A DNA stretch of 64,000 bases, from assembly GCF_900116555.1 (NCBI RefSeq), contig NZ_FPAT01000001.1, positions 186,001-250,000 of the forward strand. The letters run 5' to 3'. This DNA comes from Actinopolyspora lacussalsi subsp. righensis (GTDB taxonomy: Bacteria > Actinomycetota > Actinomycetes > Mycobacteriales > Pseudonocardiaceae). Position numbers and translations under genes: made by a program. The notes under the pieces are model-generated. The model did no database searches and was not told where the DNA came from. It worked only from the letters and a program-made list of their open reading frames with translations. Numbering within the stretch: position 1 is the stretch's first letter; each line of letters starts with the position of its first letter. Shown here piece by piece: positions 52,441-60,710 of this stretch.

Positions 52441-53331
52441 ATGACCGTATCGCGGCTGCGCTCCCGGCTGAGAGCGAGCGTATTCGAACACGTGGCGGGC
52501 TCGGAGGGACCGGAACGTAGGGAGCGCATCCACTCCGCCACGGGACCGCGCTGGTTCGACGAGGACCGGCCGATCCGGCGGGTGCACGCGGACGCCTCGA
52601 TGTTCGTCGGCGGGTTGCGGGCGCTGCTGCTGCAGTCGCTGCACCCGCTGGCGATGGCCGGGGTCAACGCGCACTCCGGTTACCGGGGTGATCCGTGGGG
52701 ACGGCTGCAACGAACCAGCTACTTCCTGGCGGTGACCACGTTCGGCACCGCCGACGACGCCGAGCAGACCGTCCGCCGGATCCGTGCGGTGCACGAGCAC
52801 GTAGCGGGCACCGCGCCCGACGGACGCGCTTACGCGGCCACCGATCCGCGACTGCTGCGCTGGGTGCACATCGCCGAGATCGACAGTTTCCTGCGGGCGC
52901 ACCAGCGCTACGGCGAACGCCCGTTGGACGCTCCCGGTCGGGACGGCTATGTCGCCGACACCGCCCGCGTCGCACGTGAGCTCGGTGTGATCGACCCGCC
53001 GGAAACCGAGGCCGAACTGGACGAGCAGATCCGGCAGTACCGTCCCGAGCTGGCGGGAACCCCGGAGGCGCGCTCCACCGCGCGGTTCCTGCTGCTGGAA
53101 CCACCGCTGCCGTTGGCGGTCCGTGGCCCTTACGCGGGTTTGGCGGCAGCGGCCGTGGCACTGCTGCCCCGCTGGGCGCGGCTGCCGCTGCGGCTGCCGT
53201 ACCTGCCGGTGACCGAGGCGACGCTGGTGCGACTGAGCGGGCGGACCGTCACGGCGGGTATCCGCTGGGCGATGACCGCACCGTCCCGGCAAGAGCAGCC
53301 GTCCCGGCGGGAGCAGCCCGCGGAAGGGTGA
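52441..53331 (+). CDS. MpaB/DUF2236-type oxygenase-like protein
   Basis: A 296-residue helical protein of the MpaB/Lcp-related DUF2236 family. Features are a conserved HPLAMAGVNAHSGYRGDPWGRLQRT stretch, WVHIAEIDSFLRAHQRYGER with the His/Asp pair expected for heme binding, and a hydrophobic C-terminal third. Latex-clearing protein Lcp, from the same superfamily, is a b-type heme dioxygenase; here the substrate is unknown. ATG 52441 has GATGGCGGT close by. It follows the MBL-fold gene and converges on the photolyase. Confidence 0.83.
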   Translation: MTVSRLRSRLRASVFEHVAGSEGPERRERIHSATGPRWFDEDRPIRRVHADASMFVGGLRALLLQSLHPLAMAGVNAHSGYRGDPWGRLQRTSYFLAVTTFGTADDAEQTVRRIRAVHEHVAGTAPDGRAYAATDPRLLRWVHIAEIDSFLRAHQRYGERPLDAPGRDGYVADTARVARELGVIDPPETEAELDEQIRQYRPELAGTPEARSTARFLLLEPPLPLAVRGPYAGLAAAAVALLPRWARLPLRLPYLPVTEATLVRLSGRTVTAGIRWAMTAPSRQEQPSRREQPAEG

Positions 53332-53417
53332 CGACCTCGCTTCCGCAGCGGCCGGACATTCGCGACGGGCTCGGAGGGAGAGCTCACGGCAGCCGAGGAC
53401 ATGCCGCCGCGGGTTCT

Positions 53418-54791
53418 TCACGAGTTCTTGATACGACCGTAGCGGGCCAGCGCCTCCTGCCGCTCGTGCGAGTGATCGACCACCGGTGCGGGATAGTCCG
53501 GCGCCTGCGCGCCGTCGAGCTTCCACGGACGGTGCACCCTGCTGCCGTCGACACCGCGCAGTTCCGACACGTACCGGCGCACGTACTCCCCCGAGGGGTC
53601 GAACTTCTCACCCTGCGTGGTCGGGTTGAAGACGCGGAAGTAGGGCGCTGCGTCGGTACCGCTGCCCGCCGCCCACTGCCAGCCGTGCTGATTGGAGGCC
53701 AGATCACCGTCCACCAGGTGCAGCATGAAATGGCGAGCTCCCCACCACCAGGGCAGATGCAGATCCTTGACCAGGAAGCTGGCCACGATCATCCGCACGC
53801 GGTTGTGCATCCAGCCCTCGCGCAGCAGTTGGCGCATTCCCGCGTCCACGATCGGGAACCCGGTCCGTCCCGCGCACCAGACGTCGAACAGCACGTTCGC
53901 CTCGCTGCCGGTGTCCAGCGGCATCCGGTCGAAGCGGGTGTCGAAGTTGCACCGGGCGCTGGCCGGCCAGTTCCACAGCACGTCGGCGTAGAACTCCCGG
54001 AAGGCCAGTTCGTTGCGGTAGCTCCCCGCGCCGTGGTGGTCCAGTAGGGACAGATCGCGCAGCATCGTGCGCGGGTGCACGCATCCCCAACGCAGGTAGG
54101 CCGACATTCTGCTGGTCCCGGCGATGTCCGGCCGGTCGCGCCGCTGGTTGTACTCCGCCAGGCCTGATTCGACGAACTCGTGCCAACGACCCAGCGCGTT
54201 CGTCTCGCCCGGTGGTGGCAGCTCGGGAGCCGCGTCCCGCTCGCCGTCGGGAAGGGGCACGCCGTCGAGTCCGTCGGGGCTCATCCATTCCACGGTGTCC
54301 ACACCGGTCTCGGCGGGGAGCGGCCAGCCGTGCTCGGACCAGGCACGGCGGAACGGGGTGAACACCTTGTACGGCGTACCGTCGGCCTTGGTGATCCGTC
54401 CCGGTGTCACCGCGTAGGGCGAGCCCGTGACCTCCCAGCCGACTCCGCGTTCCCGCAGCGCTTCGCGTACACGCCCGTCACGGCGACTGCCGTAGGGGTT
54501 GGTGTCGGCGGAGACGTGCACGCTCTCCGCACCGACGCGCCCGGCCAGTTCCGGCAGCACCTCGGCGGGGTCCCCGTGCCTGATCAACAACCGGTGCCCG
54601 AGACGCTCGTCCAACTCACGCAGACACCCGTACAGGAAGTCACGTCGACTGGCTCCGGCCGGGCGCAGCAGGTTGTCGTCGAGCACGAACACCGCCAACA
54701 CGGATTCGGACCGGCGTGCGGCGGCCAGCAGGGCCGCGTGGTCGTACAGTCGCAGGTCACGGCGGAACCACAGAATCGCGGCGGTGGTCAC
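53418..54791 (-). CDS. phr: Deoxyribodipyrimidine photolyase (class I CPD)
   Basis: A 457-residue photolyase/cryptochrome protein. The N-terminal alpha/beta antenna domain starts AAILWFRRDLRLYDH; the FAD domain has GTSRMSAYLRWGCVHPR, the DVLWNWP stretch, TGFPIVDAGMRQLLREGWMHNRVRM and the end-region WQWAAGSGTDAAPYFRVFNP. All flavin-binding marks of CPD photolyases are present, with the electron-relay Trp positions retained (WMHNR, WWWGARH). It repairs UV dimers in light. The start GTG 54791 gives the canonical N-terminus. No operon partner. Confidence 0.93.
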   Translation of the reverse strand: MTTAAILWFRRDLRLYDHAALLAAARRSESVLAVFVLDDNLLRPAGASRRDFLYGCLRELDERLGHRLLIRHGDPAEVLPELAGRVGAESVHVSADTNPYGSRRDGRVREALRERGVGWEVTGSPYAVTPGRITKADGTPYKVFTPFRRAWSEHGWPLPAETGVDTVEWMSPDGLDGVPLPDGERDAAPELPPPGETNALGRWHEFVESGLAEYNQRRDRPDIAGTSRMSAYLRWGCVHPRTMLRDLSLLDHHGAGSYRNELAFREFYADVLWNWPASARCNFDTRFDRMPLDTGSEANVLFDVWCAGRTGFPIVDAGMRQLLREGWMHNRVRMIVASFLVKDLHLPWWWGARHFMLHLVDGDLASNQHGWQWAAGSGTDAAPYFRVFNPTTQGEKFDPSGEYVRRYVSELRGVDGSRVHRPWKLDGAQAPDYPAPVVDHSHERQEALARYGRIKNS

Positions 54792-54943
54792 GCCGCACGA
54801 GGTTACTGGACCGGTCCGGCGTCCCCGTGGTCGCGGTACCGAGGTTTCGGCAGCACAGCCCACCATTCCGGCTGAACTCACTCGGTCGAATGACAGATGC
54901 TCGCCGAATGGCGCGGCGCGGGTGCGGTTACTGGGTTCACCGC

Positions 54944-55039
54944 GTGGCCTCGGAAGTGATCGTCGTGGGCGCCGGGCTCGCCGGCCTGAGCGCCGCCGAA
55001 GCGGTGCTGGCCGATCTGGACCGTGGCGCGCACCCCTGA
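54944..55039 (+). pseudogene. Flavoprotein N-terminal remnant
   Basis: About 31 codons read ASEVIVVGAGLAGLSAAEA and on to a stop after DLDRGAHP. VIVVGAGLAGLSAA is a perfect Rossmann GxGxxG dinucleotide fold start of FAD-dependent oxidoreductases, which normally run for 400-550 residues; nothing recognisable follows. The frame stops where the second strand would end. I read it as the beginning of a deleted flavoenzyme gene. Confidence 0.55.
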
Positions 55040-55379
55040 TCGAGCTCGTGCGGTCCGATTCGGAGCACCGGTGCCGCGACCCCATCTCCGCACTCGGCAC
55101 AGTGCGGCGTCGATTTCTCGCGAAATTTCCGGCCCCGCGCCACCCGTCGGGAAGCGACCATGCGAGTCGCAGCGCGCGTGTCTCCGGTGCGTGAGTCGGA
55201 TGCGTCGCAAGGCCAGGCCGCTCGCCGTGTAGATCACTACTCAAGAGCGGCCCAACACCGCGAGGCGCGACTCACGTGACGGTTACGCCACCACACCAGA
55301 GCGACCAGCCCAGCAACGCAGCGAGAGCCGCGCGAGAGGTTCCGCCACTCGATACCCTGGCCGGACGAGCGGCACCCGA
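55040..55379. other. Non-coding stretch after the flavoprotein remnant
   Basis: No gene is seen in these 340 bp and no further flavoprotein sequence in any frame that I could recognise. It is probably decayed sequence left by the same deletion. Confidence 0.35.
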
Positions 55380-55730
55380 TCACAACAGCACGGCGTAAAC
55401 CATCCCCACCGCTCCGACCAGCACGGCCAGCAGCGCGACGCCAGCGGGCAGCGCACCGTCCGCCAGTGGTTGCCGATGCTGCGGCAGGGCGCTGTCGGCA
55501 CGGTAGCGGCGCACCGCCAACACTCCCACCAGCACCGCGACCGGCAGCAGCGCCAGCACGCAGCCGAGCGCGACCAGCGGCCTGGTTTGGGCGATGAACC
55601 TGGTCAGCACCAGTGAACCGACCGCGAAGGACAGCCCGGTGCGCAACCAGGCCAACGTGGTGCGTTCGATCTGCAACCCCGGATCGACCGGGGCGCGGGC
55701 TCGCTCGTCACCCGTGTCGTGGTCGGGCAC
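55380..55730 (-). CDS. DUF202 membrane protein
   Basis: A 116-residue protein with three membrane helices. After a short acidic N-terminus it has LQIERTTLAWLRTGLSFAVGSLVL, the DUF202 signature (ER-LAWxRT). GTG 55730 starts one base after the stop of the second DUF202 gene, so the two are coupled. Function of the family is unknown; pairs of unequal DUF202 proteins are common and may form heteromers. Confidence 0.85.
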   Translation of the reverse strand: MPDHDTGDERARAPVDPGLQIERTTLAWLRTGLSFAVGSLVLTRFIAQTRPLVALGCVLALLPVAVLVGVLAVRRYRADSALPQHRQPLADGALPAGVALLAVLVGAVGMVYAVLL

Positions 55731-55731
55731 G

Positions 55732-56124
55732 TCAGATCCCCACGATCACGAGCAGCACGGCGATCCCCACTCCCACGGCGGCGAGGCCGTAGCCGAGCAC
55801 GGCACCCATCCTGGGGGCGGGCAACGGCCTGCCGGTGCGCAGCGCCCGCTCGGTGGCAGCCCACCTGGTGAACGAGGCGGCGCTGACGAGCACCCCGCCC
55901 GCCAACAACAGCAGCGCCAGCCAGGTGACCAGTGGATTCTGGGACGACGAGGTGGCGGCGTTGACCGTCTCGATACCGACGCCGGCGGCCATCAGCGCCA
56001 TCGCGGTGCGCAGCCACGCCAGAAAGGTCCGTTCGTTGGCGAGTGAGAACCGGGCGTCCGGCTCGTCCCCCTCGCCGTACACCCTGCTCGGCCAGCGCCT
56101 GGTTCCGTGGCTGGGCACTGACAT
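55732..56124 (-). CDS. DUF202 membrane protein (YidH-like)
   Basis: A 130-residue protein with three membrane helices and the DUF202 signature FSLANERTFLAWLRTAMALMAAGVG. It is closer to YidH than its partner is. The start is uncertain: ATG 56124 gives a normal-length N-terminus but its AAGGTGG is far upstream; ATG 56169 is in frame. First gene of the pair; 138 bp behind the alkylsulfatase-like gene on the same strand. Confidence 0.83.
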   Translation of the reverse strand: MSVPSHGTRRWPSRVYGEGDEPDARFSLANERTFLAWLRTAMALMAAGVGIETVNAATSSSQNPLVTWLALLLLAGGVLVSAASFTRWAATERALRTGRPLPAPRMGAVLGYGLAAVGVGIAVLLVIVGI

Positions 56125-56262
56125 GGCGCGTTCACTGCCACCTTTCGGAATCCGGTTCCCGTCGCCCACAGCACACCACAGAGTGAGGCTCTGCTGCCCA
56201 CTCGGGTGCAGCGGGGCGGTTGCGAGGTCGGGCTTTCCGCTGGCGAATCCGCCGTCGGGTAA

Positions 56263-57585
56263 TCACAGCTCGATACCGGTCGGGCGCTGCCGGGCCGCGC
56301 GCTCCAGGGCCCGCATCGCGTCACCCCCTTCCACGACGGCCTCGGACTCGGCGACGGCCCAACCGTAGATCCCGCGTGCCATCGTGGAACCGGCCTCGCG
56401 TTCCAGTTCCCGGAAAACCCGCATCCGCTGTCGATGGATCTCCGGGTCGTGGGGCGCCGCGTCACCCGCGAGCTGGGCCAGGTGGGCGGCCAACCGGGGT
56501 TGTTCGGCCGCGCCGAGTTCGCGGGCCCGCGTGGCGAGCCGTTCGGCTCCACCCACCAGGGCGGCCAGTTCGGCGGCGAGCTCGGGACGCGGGGCAGGTT
56601 TGAGCCGGGCCGGATCACCGTCCCACCAGCCGCCGTAACGCTGCCAGAGAGCGTGGACCACGAATTCCGGTTCGTCGTAGATCGGCCGCAGATACGGTTT
56701 CCGCAGCAGGTGTTCCGGTGGTGAGACCCGGTGCAGCACCTCATCGAAGCAGGCTCCGGTGTTCATCAGTTCCAGCACCTGGTCGTGCAGCGATTCCAGC
56801 AGCTCGGCCGTGTCGGTCAGCGCCTGCCTCACCCGCTGGTGCCCCTCGATCGGCACGCCGTGCCCGGGAAGCAGCAACCGGGGTTCGAGCTCGGCCATCC
56901 ACCGCAGCCCTTGTGCCCACTCGAGAGGGTGACGCTGCGGTTTCTGCGGATTGCCCGCGTTGGGCGAGGCCCAGATGAACAGATCGCCGACGCACAGCAC
57001 TTCCCGTTCCGGCAACCACGCGACGGTGTGATCGTCGGTCTCGCCGAGCACGTGGTGCAGCCGCATGTCGAGCTCACCGACGCGCAGCTCGGTGCTGTCC
57101 CGGTAGGTGGCGTCGGGATAGCGGTAATCGGTGGGCCAGTTCAGCTCGGGGGCACGGAACTGCCTGCGGTTGACGACGGTGTTGTACCCGGCCGAGCGCC
57201 GGTAGCGGTCGAAACGAGCCGTGATCGCTTCGTGTGCGAGCACCGTGGGCGCCGGGTCACCGTTGTCGGCGGCTTCGCGCTCGAACGGTTCCGTGCCGAA
57301 GACGTGGTCGACGTGACCGTGCGAGTAGATCGCGGTGTGCAGCGGCAGTGACCAGTACCGCCGGACGGCTGCGTGCAGCTCGGAGGCGGTGGTCCGGCTT
57401 CCGGTGTCGAACAGCACGATCCCCCGCTCGGTGGGGAACACGTAGACGTTACCGAAACCGGGCCACATCCACACGCCGTCGGCCATCCGGTGCAGCTCCG
57501 CGGCGCGCTGCTCGCCGCCGAGGTGGTGCAGCGTGCTCGCCTCGCCGTTCCAGCAGCGCTCGGCGAATTCGTGAATCGAACTCAT
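56263..57585 (-). CDS. Alkylsulfatase-like metallo-beta-lactamase protein
   Basis: A 440-residue MBL-fold enzyme. HGHVDH (about 90-95) and HxLGETDDHT, GDLFIWASPNAGNPQKPQR and PGHG give the metal site; the NAGNPQK loop and the C-terminal helical dimerisation region (from about 275) are marks of the alkyl-sulfatase (SdsA1-like) group. It lacks the SCP2-like third domain of SdsA1 (about 650 residues). The enzyme probably hydrolyses sulfate esters or related compounds. ATG 57585 has GGGAGGGATCG upstream. Divergent from a TetR gene with a palindrome between. Confidence 0.82.
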   Translation of the reverse strand: MSSIHEFAERCWNGEASTLHHLGGEQRAAELHRMADGVWMWPGFGNVYVFPTERGIVLFDTGSRTTASELHAAVRRYWSLPLHTAIYSHGHVDHVFGTEPFEREAADNGDPAPTVLAHEAITARFDRYRRSAGYNTVVNRRQFRAPELNWPTDYRYPDATYRDSTELRVGELDMRLHHVLGETDDHTVAWLPEREVLCVGDLFIWASPNAGNPQKPQRHPLEWAQGLRWMAELEPRLLLPGHGVPIEGHQRVRQALTDTAELLESLHDQVLELMNTGACFDEVLHRVSPPEHLLRKPYLRPIYDEPEFVVHALWQRYGGWWDGDPARLKPAPRPELAAELAALVGGAERLATRARELGAAEQPRLAAHLAQLAGDAAPHDPEIHRQRMRVFRELEREAGSTMARGIYGWAVAESEAVVEGGDAMRALERAARQRPTGIEL

Positions 57586-57613
57586 CGATCCCTCCCTGTC
57601 GTGTGCGCCACAA

Positions 57614-57633
57614 TTTAAAGCACGTGTATTAAA
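57614..57633. promoter_or_regulatory. TetR-type operator between divergent genes
   Basis: TTTAAAGCACGTGTATTAAA is an imperfect 20-bp palindrome centred on CACGTG, in an otherwise G+C-rich 104-bp divergent region. It is 29 bp from the alkylsulfatase-like start and 57 bp from the TetR start and probably overlaps both promoters. Confidence 0.6.
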
Positions 57634-57689
57634 CGGGCAAGGTGTTGGCACAATGAATCCGTTCGAACGAGCGAGCGCGGAGACCCCGG

Positions 57690-58325
57690 ATGAGCAGTCC
57701 CAACGGCCAGGGCACCAGAGAACGGTTGATCGTCACCGCCGAGCGACTGTTCGCCGAGCGCGGCATCAGCGAGGTCTCGCTGCGCGAGGTCGGCGTGGCC
57801 GCCGGGCAGCGCAACACCTCAGCGGCGCAGTACCACTTCGGCGACAAGGAGTCACTGGTCAACGCGATCCTCGATCACCGCATGAGCGGGATCAACGAGC
57901 ACCGACTGCGGCTGCTGGCCGAGCAGGAGGACGAGGCGCGAACCGAGCTGCGCGACCTGCTGACGGCGTTCATCGTGCCGCTGGCGAGCAGCACCAACGA
58001 GACAGGCAGCCGCTACGGACGTTTCCTGGCCCAGTACTTCAGCCAGCCCGCATCGCCCACGGGCTGGGACTGGGAGGCGGCCTCCAGCCTGCGCGCGGTG
58101 TGGACCGGGATACGGCACTGCCTCGAGGAACTACCGGAGGCGGTACTGGGCCGCCGGCTGCGGATGCTGGTGCACCTCGTGCTGCACACCATCGCCGATC
58201 ACGAGCGCACCGGCTCCCCGACCGATCCGCAGCACCCCGCGCACTGGACGATCGATCTGATCGACGCCGCGCACGGCATGCTCACCGCACCGGTCACTCC
58301 CTCGGAGGGTTCGAGGGATCGTTGA
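57690..58325 (+). CDS. TetR family regulator
   Basis: A 211-residue regulator. The helix-turn-helix covers residues about 10-55 (TRERLIVTAERLFAERGISEVSLREVGVAAGQRNTSAAQYHFGDKESL); the AAGQRNTSAAQYHF form is typical of a subgroup controlling lipid or alkyl-substrate genes. The C-terminal half is helical. It probably represses the divergent alkylsulfatase-like gene and itself through the palindrome at 57614. ATG 57690 has GGAGACC upstream. Confidence 0.9.
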   Translation: MSSPNGQGTRERLIVTAERLFAERGISEVSLREVGVAAGQRNTSAAQYHFGDKESLVNAILDHRMSGINEHRLRLLAEQEDEARTELRDLLTAFIVPLASSTNETGSRYGRFLAQYFSQPASPTGWDWEAASSLRAVWTGIRHCLEELPEAVLGRRLRMLVHLVLHTIADHERTGSPTDPQHPAHWTIDLIDAAHGMLTAPVTPSEGSRDR

Positions 58326-58348
58326 GAATCGTCGCTCGAAGTGCCGAT

Positions 58349-58456
58349 TCAGCCCTCGAGCCGGACGGGCAGCTCGCGGTAGCGGACGAGCGGCGGCACC
58401 TGTTCCACCACCAGCTCGGCACGATCGACGTCCAGCGCTAGCCCGGGATCGCGCCG
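58349..58456 (-). pseudogene. Cytochrome P450 C-terminal remnant
   Basis: On the minus strand about 35 codons read RRDPGLALDVDRAELVVEQ and on through RYRELPVRLEG to a stop. This is the end of a P450 (compare PGL.LAV...EL..., L.ELPVRL at the C-terminus of the P450s in this window). The upstream heme-binding region is absent in all frames, so only the tail of a deleted gene remains, between the tetR gene and the promoter at 58552. Confidence 0.5.
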
Positions 58457-58551
58457 CGCGGTAGTCGACCACCCCAGCTAAACGCGTGCGAAGCGGGCGC
58501 CCGCATCACTCCCCCACCGGATACGAGTGAGGTCGGATCGGCACGCCCGAA

Positions 58552-58580
58552 TTGACTAGACAGACCTGTCTATATAAACT
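58552..58580 (+). promoter_or_regulatory. Sigma-70-type promoter with embedded TetR-type operator
   Basis: -35 TTGACT (58552-58557), 17-bp spacer, -10 TAAACT (58575-58580). Inside the spacer lies the perfect inverted repeat TAGACAG-AC-CTGTCTA (58557-58572), a form typical of TetR/AcrR operators. Binding there would fully block the promoter. It drives the small gene at 58621. Confidence 0.75.
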
Positions 58581-58620
58581 ACTCGTGCCATCCGAGCAGG
58601 AACCACCGGAGGTCACAGCG

Positions 58621-58803
58621 ATGAATGAACAGCGGCATCACGAGCAGGTCAGGACTACTGCCTCCACCCGTGACACCGAGCAGGTCAACGCCCGGGAGAT
58701 CGGGCACACCCCGGCACGGCGGCGCACGACCCGGCTCGCCAAGAAGTGCTTCGAAGCGAACCGACACCGGCAGGCGTGGCTGCTGGGCAGGGATCCGCAC
58801 TGA
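58621..58803 (+). CDS. Small basic protein of unknown function
   Basis: A 60-residue protein, highly polar and basic (many Arg, His, Gln, Thr), with one Cys (KKCFEANRHRQAWLLG) and no membrane helix. I do not recognise a family. The case for a real gene is the promoter with operator 41 bp upstream and GGAGG placed 8 nt before ATG 58621. The Arg/Lys-rich middle (PARRRTTRLAKKC) suggests nucleic-acid or phosphate contact. It is followed by the 160-residue gene after 136 bp. Confidence 0.6.
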   Translation: MNEQRHHEQVRTTASTRDTEQVNAREIGHTPARRRTTRLAKKCFEANRHRQAWLLGRDPH

Positions 58804-58939
58804 ACCGAGAAACCGGGTGGAGATCGAGAATTCGGCACTTTCGACACGCCTGCCCCGATGGGACAGTCGAAAAACGGCGCCGCCCGGCATGAAACCACGC
58901 TGTTCCGGGTATCCGGGCCACAGCGGAAAGGAGGTCCGC

Positions 58940-59422
58940 ATGGACAGTGCCGATTCGGCGGACTCGAATCCGACAACGACAGCGGTGTTGGTGCTCGACC
59001 CGGAAGGGCGTGGTGCGGGATGCCCTCCCGGCCCGTGGTCCGGACTCGCCGAGACCGTGCCGCTGCACTGGTTCCCGCTATCCACCGTGGACGACGGATT
59101 GCTGCAGGTACGTGCCCTGCTGGAAAAACAGCTCGACGCGGGCACACGGCTGCAGCTGGTAGCGGGAAGCGGGGCCGCGGGGACGGCGCTGCGCGCGGCG
59201 GCCCCGCACCCGAAGGCGGTCGCCGGAGTGCTGCTCGCCACCGACGGGACGTTCGACGAAACCGCACTGACCGAGGTGGTCGAACGCAACGGGACCACCG
59301 TGCGGGTGATGCACGTCGACGAGAACACCGGGAAGAACGAGGGGCCGCTGCTGACACGGCAGGGCGTCGCGAACAGCCTGGTCGGTGTGCTGCGGGATCA
59401 CCGGCAACGTTCTGAGGAGTGA
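58940..59422 (+). CDS. Unknown protein, possibly alpha/beta-fold
   Basis: A 160-residue protein with alternating strands and helices (TTAVLVLDPEGRG, RLQLVAGSGAAGTALRAAA, AVAGVLLATDG, TTVRVMHVDEN). GSGAAG sits where an alpha/beta hydrolase elbow would be, but with Gly/Ala pattern rather than GxSxG, and no catalytic triad is evident. AAAGGAGG directly upstream of ATG 58940 is one of the best ribosome sites in the window. It follows the small basic gene and may share its operator-controlled promoter. No family recognised. Confidence 0.65.
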   Translation: MDSADSADSNPTTTAVLVLDPEGRGAGCPPGPWSGLAETVPLHWFPLSTVDDGLLQVRALLEKQLDAGTRLQLVAGSGAAGTALRAAAPHPKAVAGVLLATDGTFDETALTEVVERNGTTVRVMHVDENTGKNEGPLLTRQGVANSLVGVLRDHRQRSEE

Positions 59423-59444
59423 ACCCCACCAACGGCGGTGACGC

Positions 59445-59485
59445 GTGCCGCGGTGCCCGCCCTCGATGAGCGGGCACCGCGGCAC
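59445..59485. terminator. Very strong bidirectional terminator
   Basis: A perfect 16-bp stem, GTGCCGCGGTGCCCGC (59445-59460) and GCGGGCACCGCGGCAC (59470-59485), with a 9-nt loop. It shares the GGTGCCCGC core with the cspA terminator. Confidence 0.8.
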
Positions 59486-59534
59486 GTTCCCGCCGAGACT
59501 CGCGGGCGTCCGACACCGGAGACCGGGCGGGGCG

Positions 59535-59566
59535 GACGCCGGGTGGGTCGGACGCCGGGTGGGTCG
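59535..59566. repeat. 16-bp tandem repeat
   Basis: GACGCCGGGTGGGTCG occurs twice in tandem (59535-59550, 59551-59566), with a partial third copy after it, just beyond the stop of the aldo/keto reductase gene. Probably replication slippage. Confidence 0.8.
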
Positions 59567-59579
59567 GAGGCCGGACGGA

Positions 59580-60590
59580 TCAGATGTCGCCCGGCAACGG
59601 CGCGGCGGGGTCGACCAGCTCCTCGTCACGCAGCTGCCGCCAGAACTCGGTCGGGACCGGGGTGCGCGAGAGCTCCAGGTTCTGGCTCACGCGTTCCGGA
59701 CGCGACATGCCCGGGATCGTCGCCGCCACGGCGGGGTGCGCCAGTGGGAAACGCAGGGCAGCGGCCCGGATGTCGGTGCCGTGCCGCTCGGCGATCTTTC
59801 GCAGCCGGTCGACGTCGTCGAGCACCCGCTGCGATGCCTCCTGGTACTCGAAGTGCTTCCCACCTGCCAGTACGCCCGAGTTGAACGGTCCGCCCACGAC
59901 CAGCTCCACGTCGCGTTCGGCGCAGCGCGGCAGCAGCCGCTGCAACGCGTAGGAGTGGTCGAACAGGGTGTATCGGCCCGCCAGCAGGAAGGCGTCCGGG
60001 GTGTGCTCGTCGAGCCCGAGGGTGAGCTCGCAGGGCTCCACGGTGTTGACACCGATGCCCCAGGCATCGACGACGCCCTGCTCGCGCAGGCTCGTCAACG
60101 CGCGGAACGCGCCGGTGCGCGCGGCGGCGAAGGCGTCGAGCCAGTCGTCACCGTAGAAGTCCGGGGAGATGTCGTGCACCCAGGCGATGTCGATGCGGTC
60201 GGTGCCCAGCCGGTGCAGGCTCTGCTCGATCGAGCGCATGGTGCCGTCGTAGCCGTAGTCGTTGCGGACCCTGTTGGGGCGTCCGTGCGCGAAGATGCCG
60301 CCCCGCTCGTCCGGGTCGGCGGGCTGGTCCGTCTCGTACTCGATCACGCGGCCGACCTTGGTGCTGAGCACGTACTCGGAGCGTTCGTACCGTGACAGCA
60401 CCTCGCCGAGCCGGATCTCGGACAGCCCGGCCCCGTAGATCGGGGCGGTGTCGTAGTAGCGGATGCCGTTGTCCCAGGCGGCCCGGATCGTGGCGGCCGC
60501 GTCCTCCTCCGGTACGGGGCGGAACATGTTGCCCACCGGGGCCGCGCCGAAACCGAGGGTCTCGCCGGACAACAACGATCGGATGCTCAC
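59580..60590 (-). CDS. Aldo/keto reductase
   Basis: A 336-residue AKR. The active-site region has YYDTAPIYGAGLSEIRLGEVL (catalytic Asp and Tyr near residues 46-51), later a Lys (LSTKVGRV) and His (VHDISPDF). It is nearest to the D-threo-aldose/L-fucose dehydrogenase group by the pattern of FAAARTGAFRALTSLREQGVV and TLFDHSYALQRLLP. NAD(P)-dependent oxidation of sugars or reduction of aldehydes is expected. GTG 60590 has GAGGAG upstream. Divergent from a LysR gene that probably controls it. Confidence 0.88.
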   Translation of the reverse strand: MSIRSLLSGETLGFGAAPVGNMFRPVPEEDAAATIRAAWDNGIRYYDTAPIYGAGLSEIRLGEVLSRYERSEYVLSTKVGRVIEYETDQPADPDERGGIFAHGRPNRVRNDYGYDGTMRSIEQSLHRLGTDRIDIAWVHDISPDFYGDDWLDAFAAARTGAFRALTSLREQGVVDAWGIGVNTVEPCELTLGLDEHTPDAFLLAGRYTLFDHSYALQRLLPRCAERDVELVVGGPFNSGVLAGGKHFEYQEASQRVLDDVDRLRKIAERHGTDIRAAALRFPLAHPAVAATIPGMSRPERVSQNLELSRTPVPTEFWRQLRDEELVDPAAPLPGDI

Positions 60591-60710
60591 GTGTACTCCT
60601 CGTCGTGCGTGGTGCGGGCCGGTTTCCGGCCCCTCTCCCACGACGCTAGGCTCGGCTGTTACAGCTGTCCAAGACTCAATTGGCGAAGGTTGATGCGGTG
60701 AGGGTCTGAC
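60591..60710. promoter_or_regulatory. Divergent promoter region AKR/LysR
   Basis: The 120-bp region holds CTGT-T-ACAG (60656-60664) followed by another CTGT, and CAATTG (60677-60682). These are candidate LysR contact sites, 47-54 bp before the LysR start. No clear -10 boxes. Confidence 0.4.

Noticed and set aside
59535-59566. Possible CRISPR or regulatory array from GACGCCGGGTGGGTCG repeats
   Set aside because: Only two tandem copies without spacers; slippage is the simpler reading.
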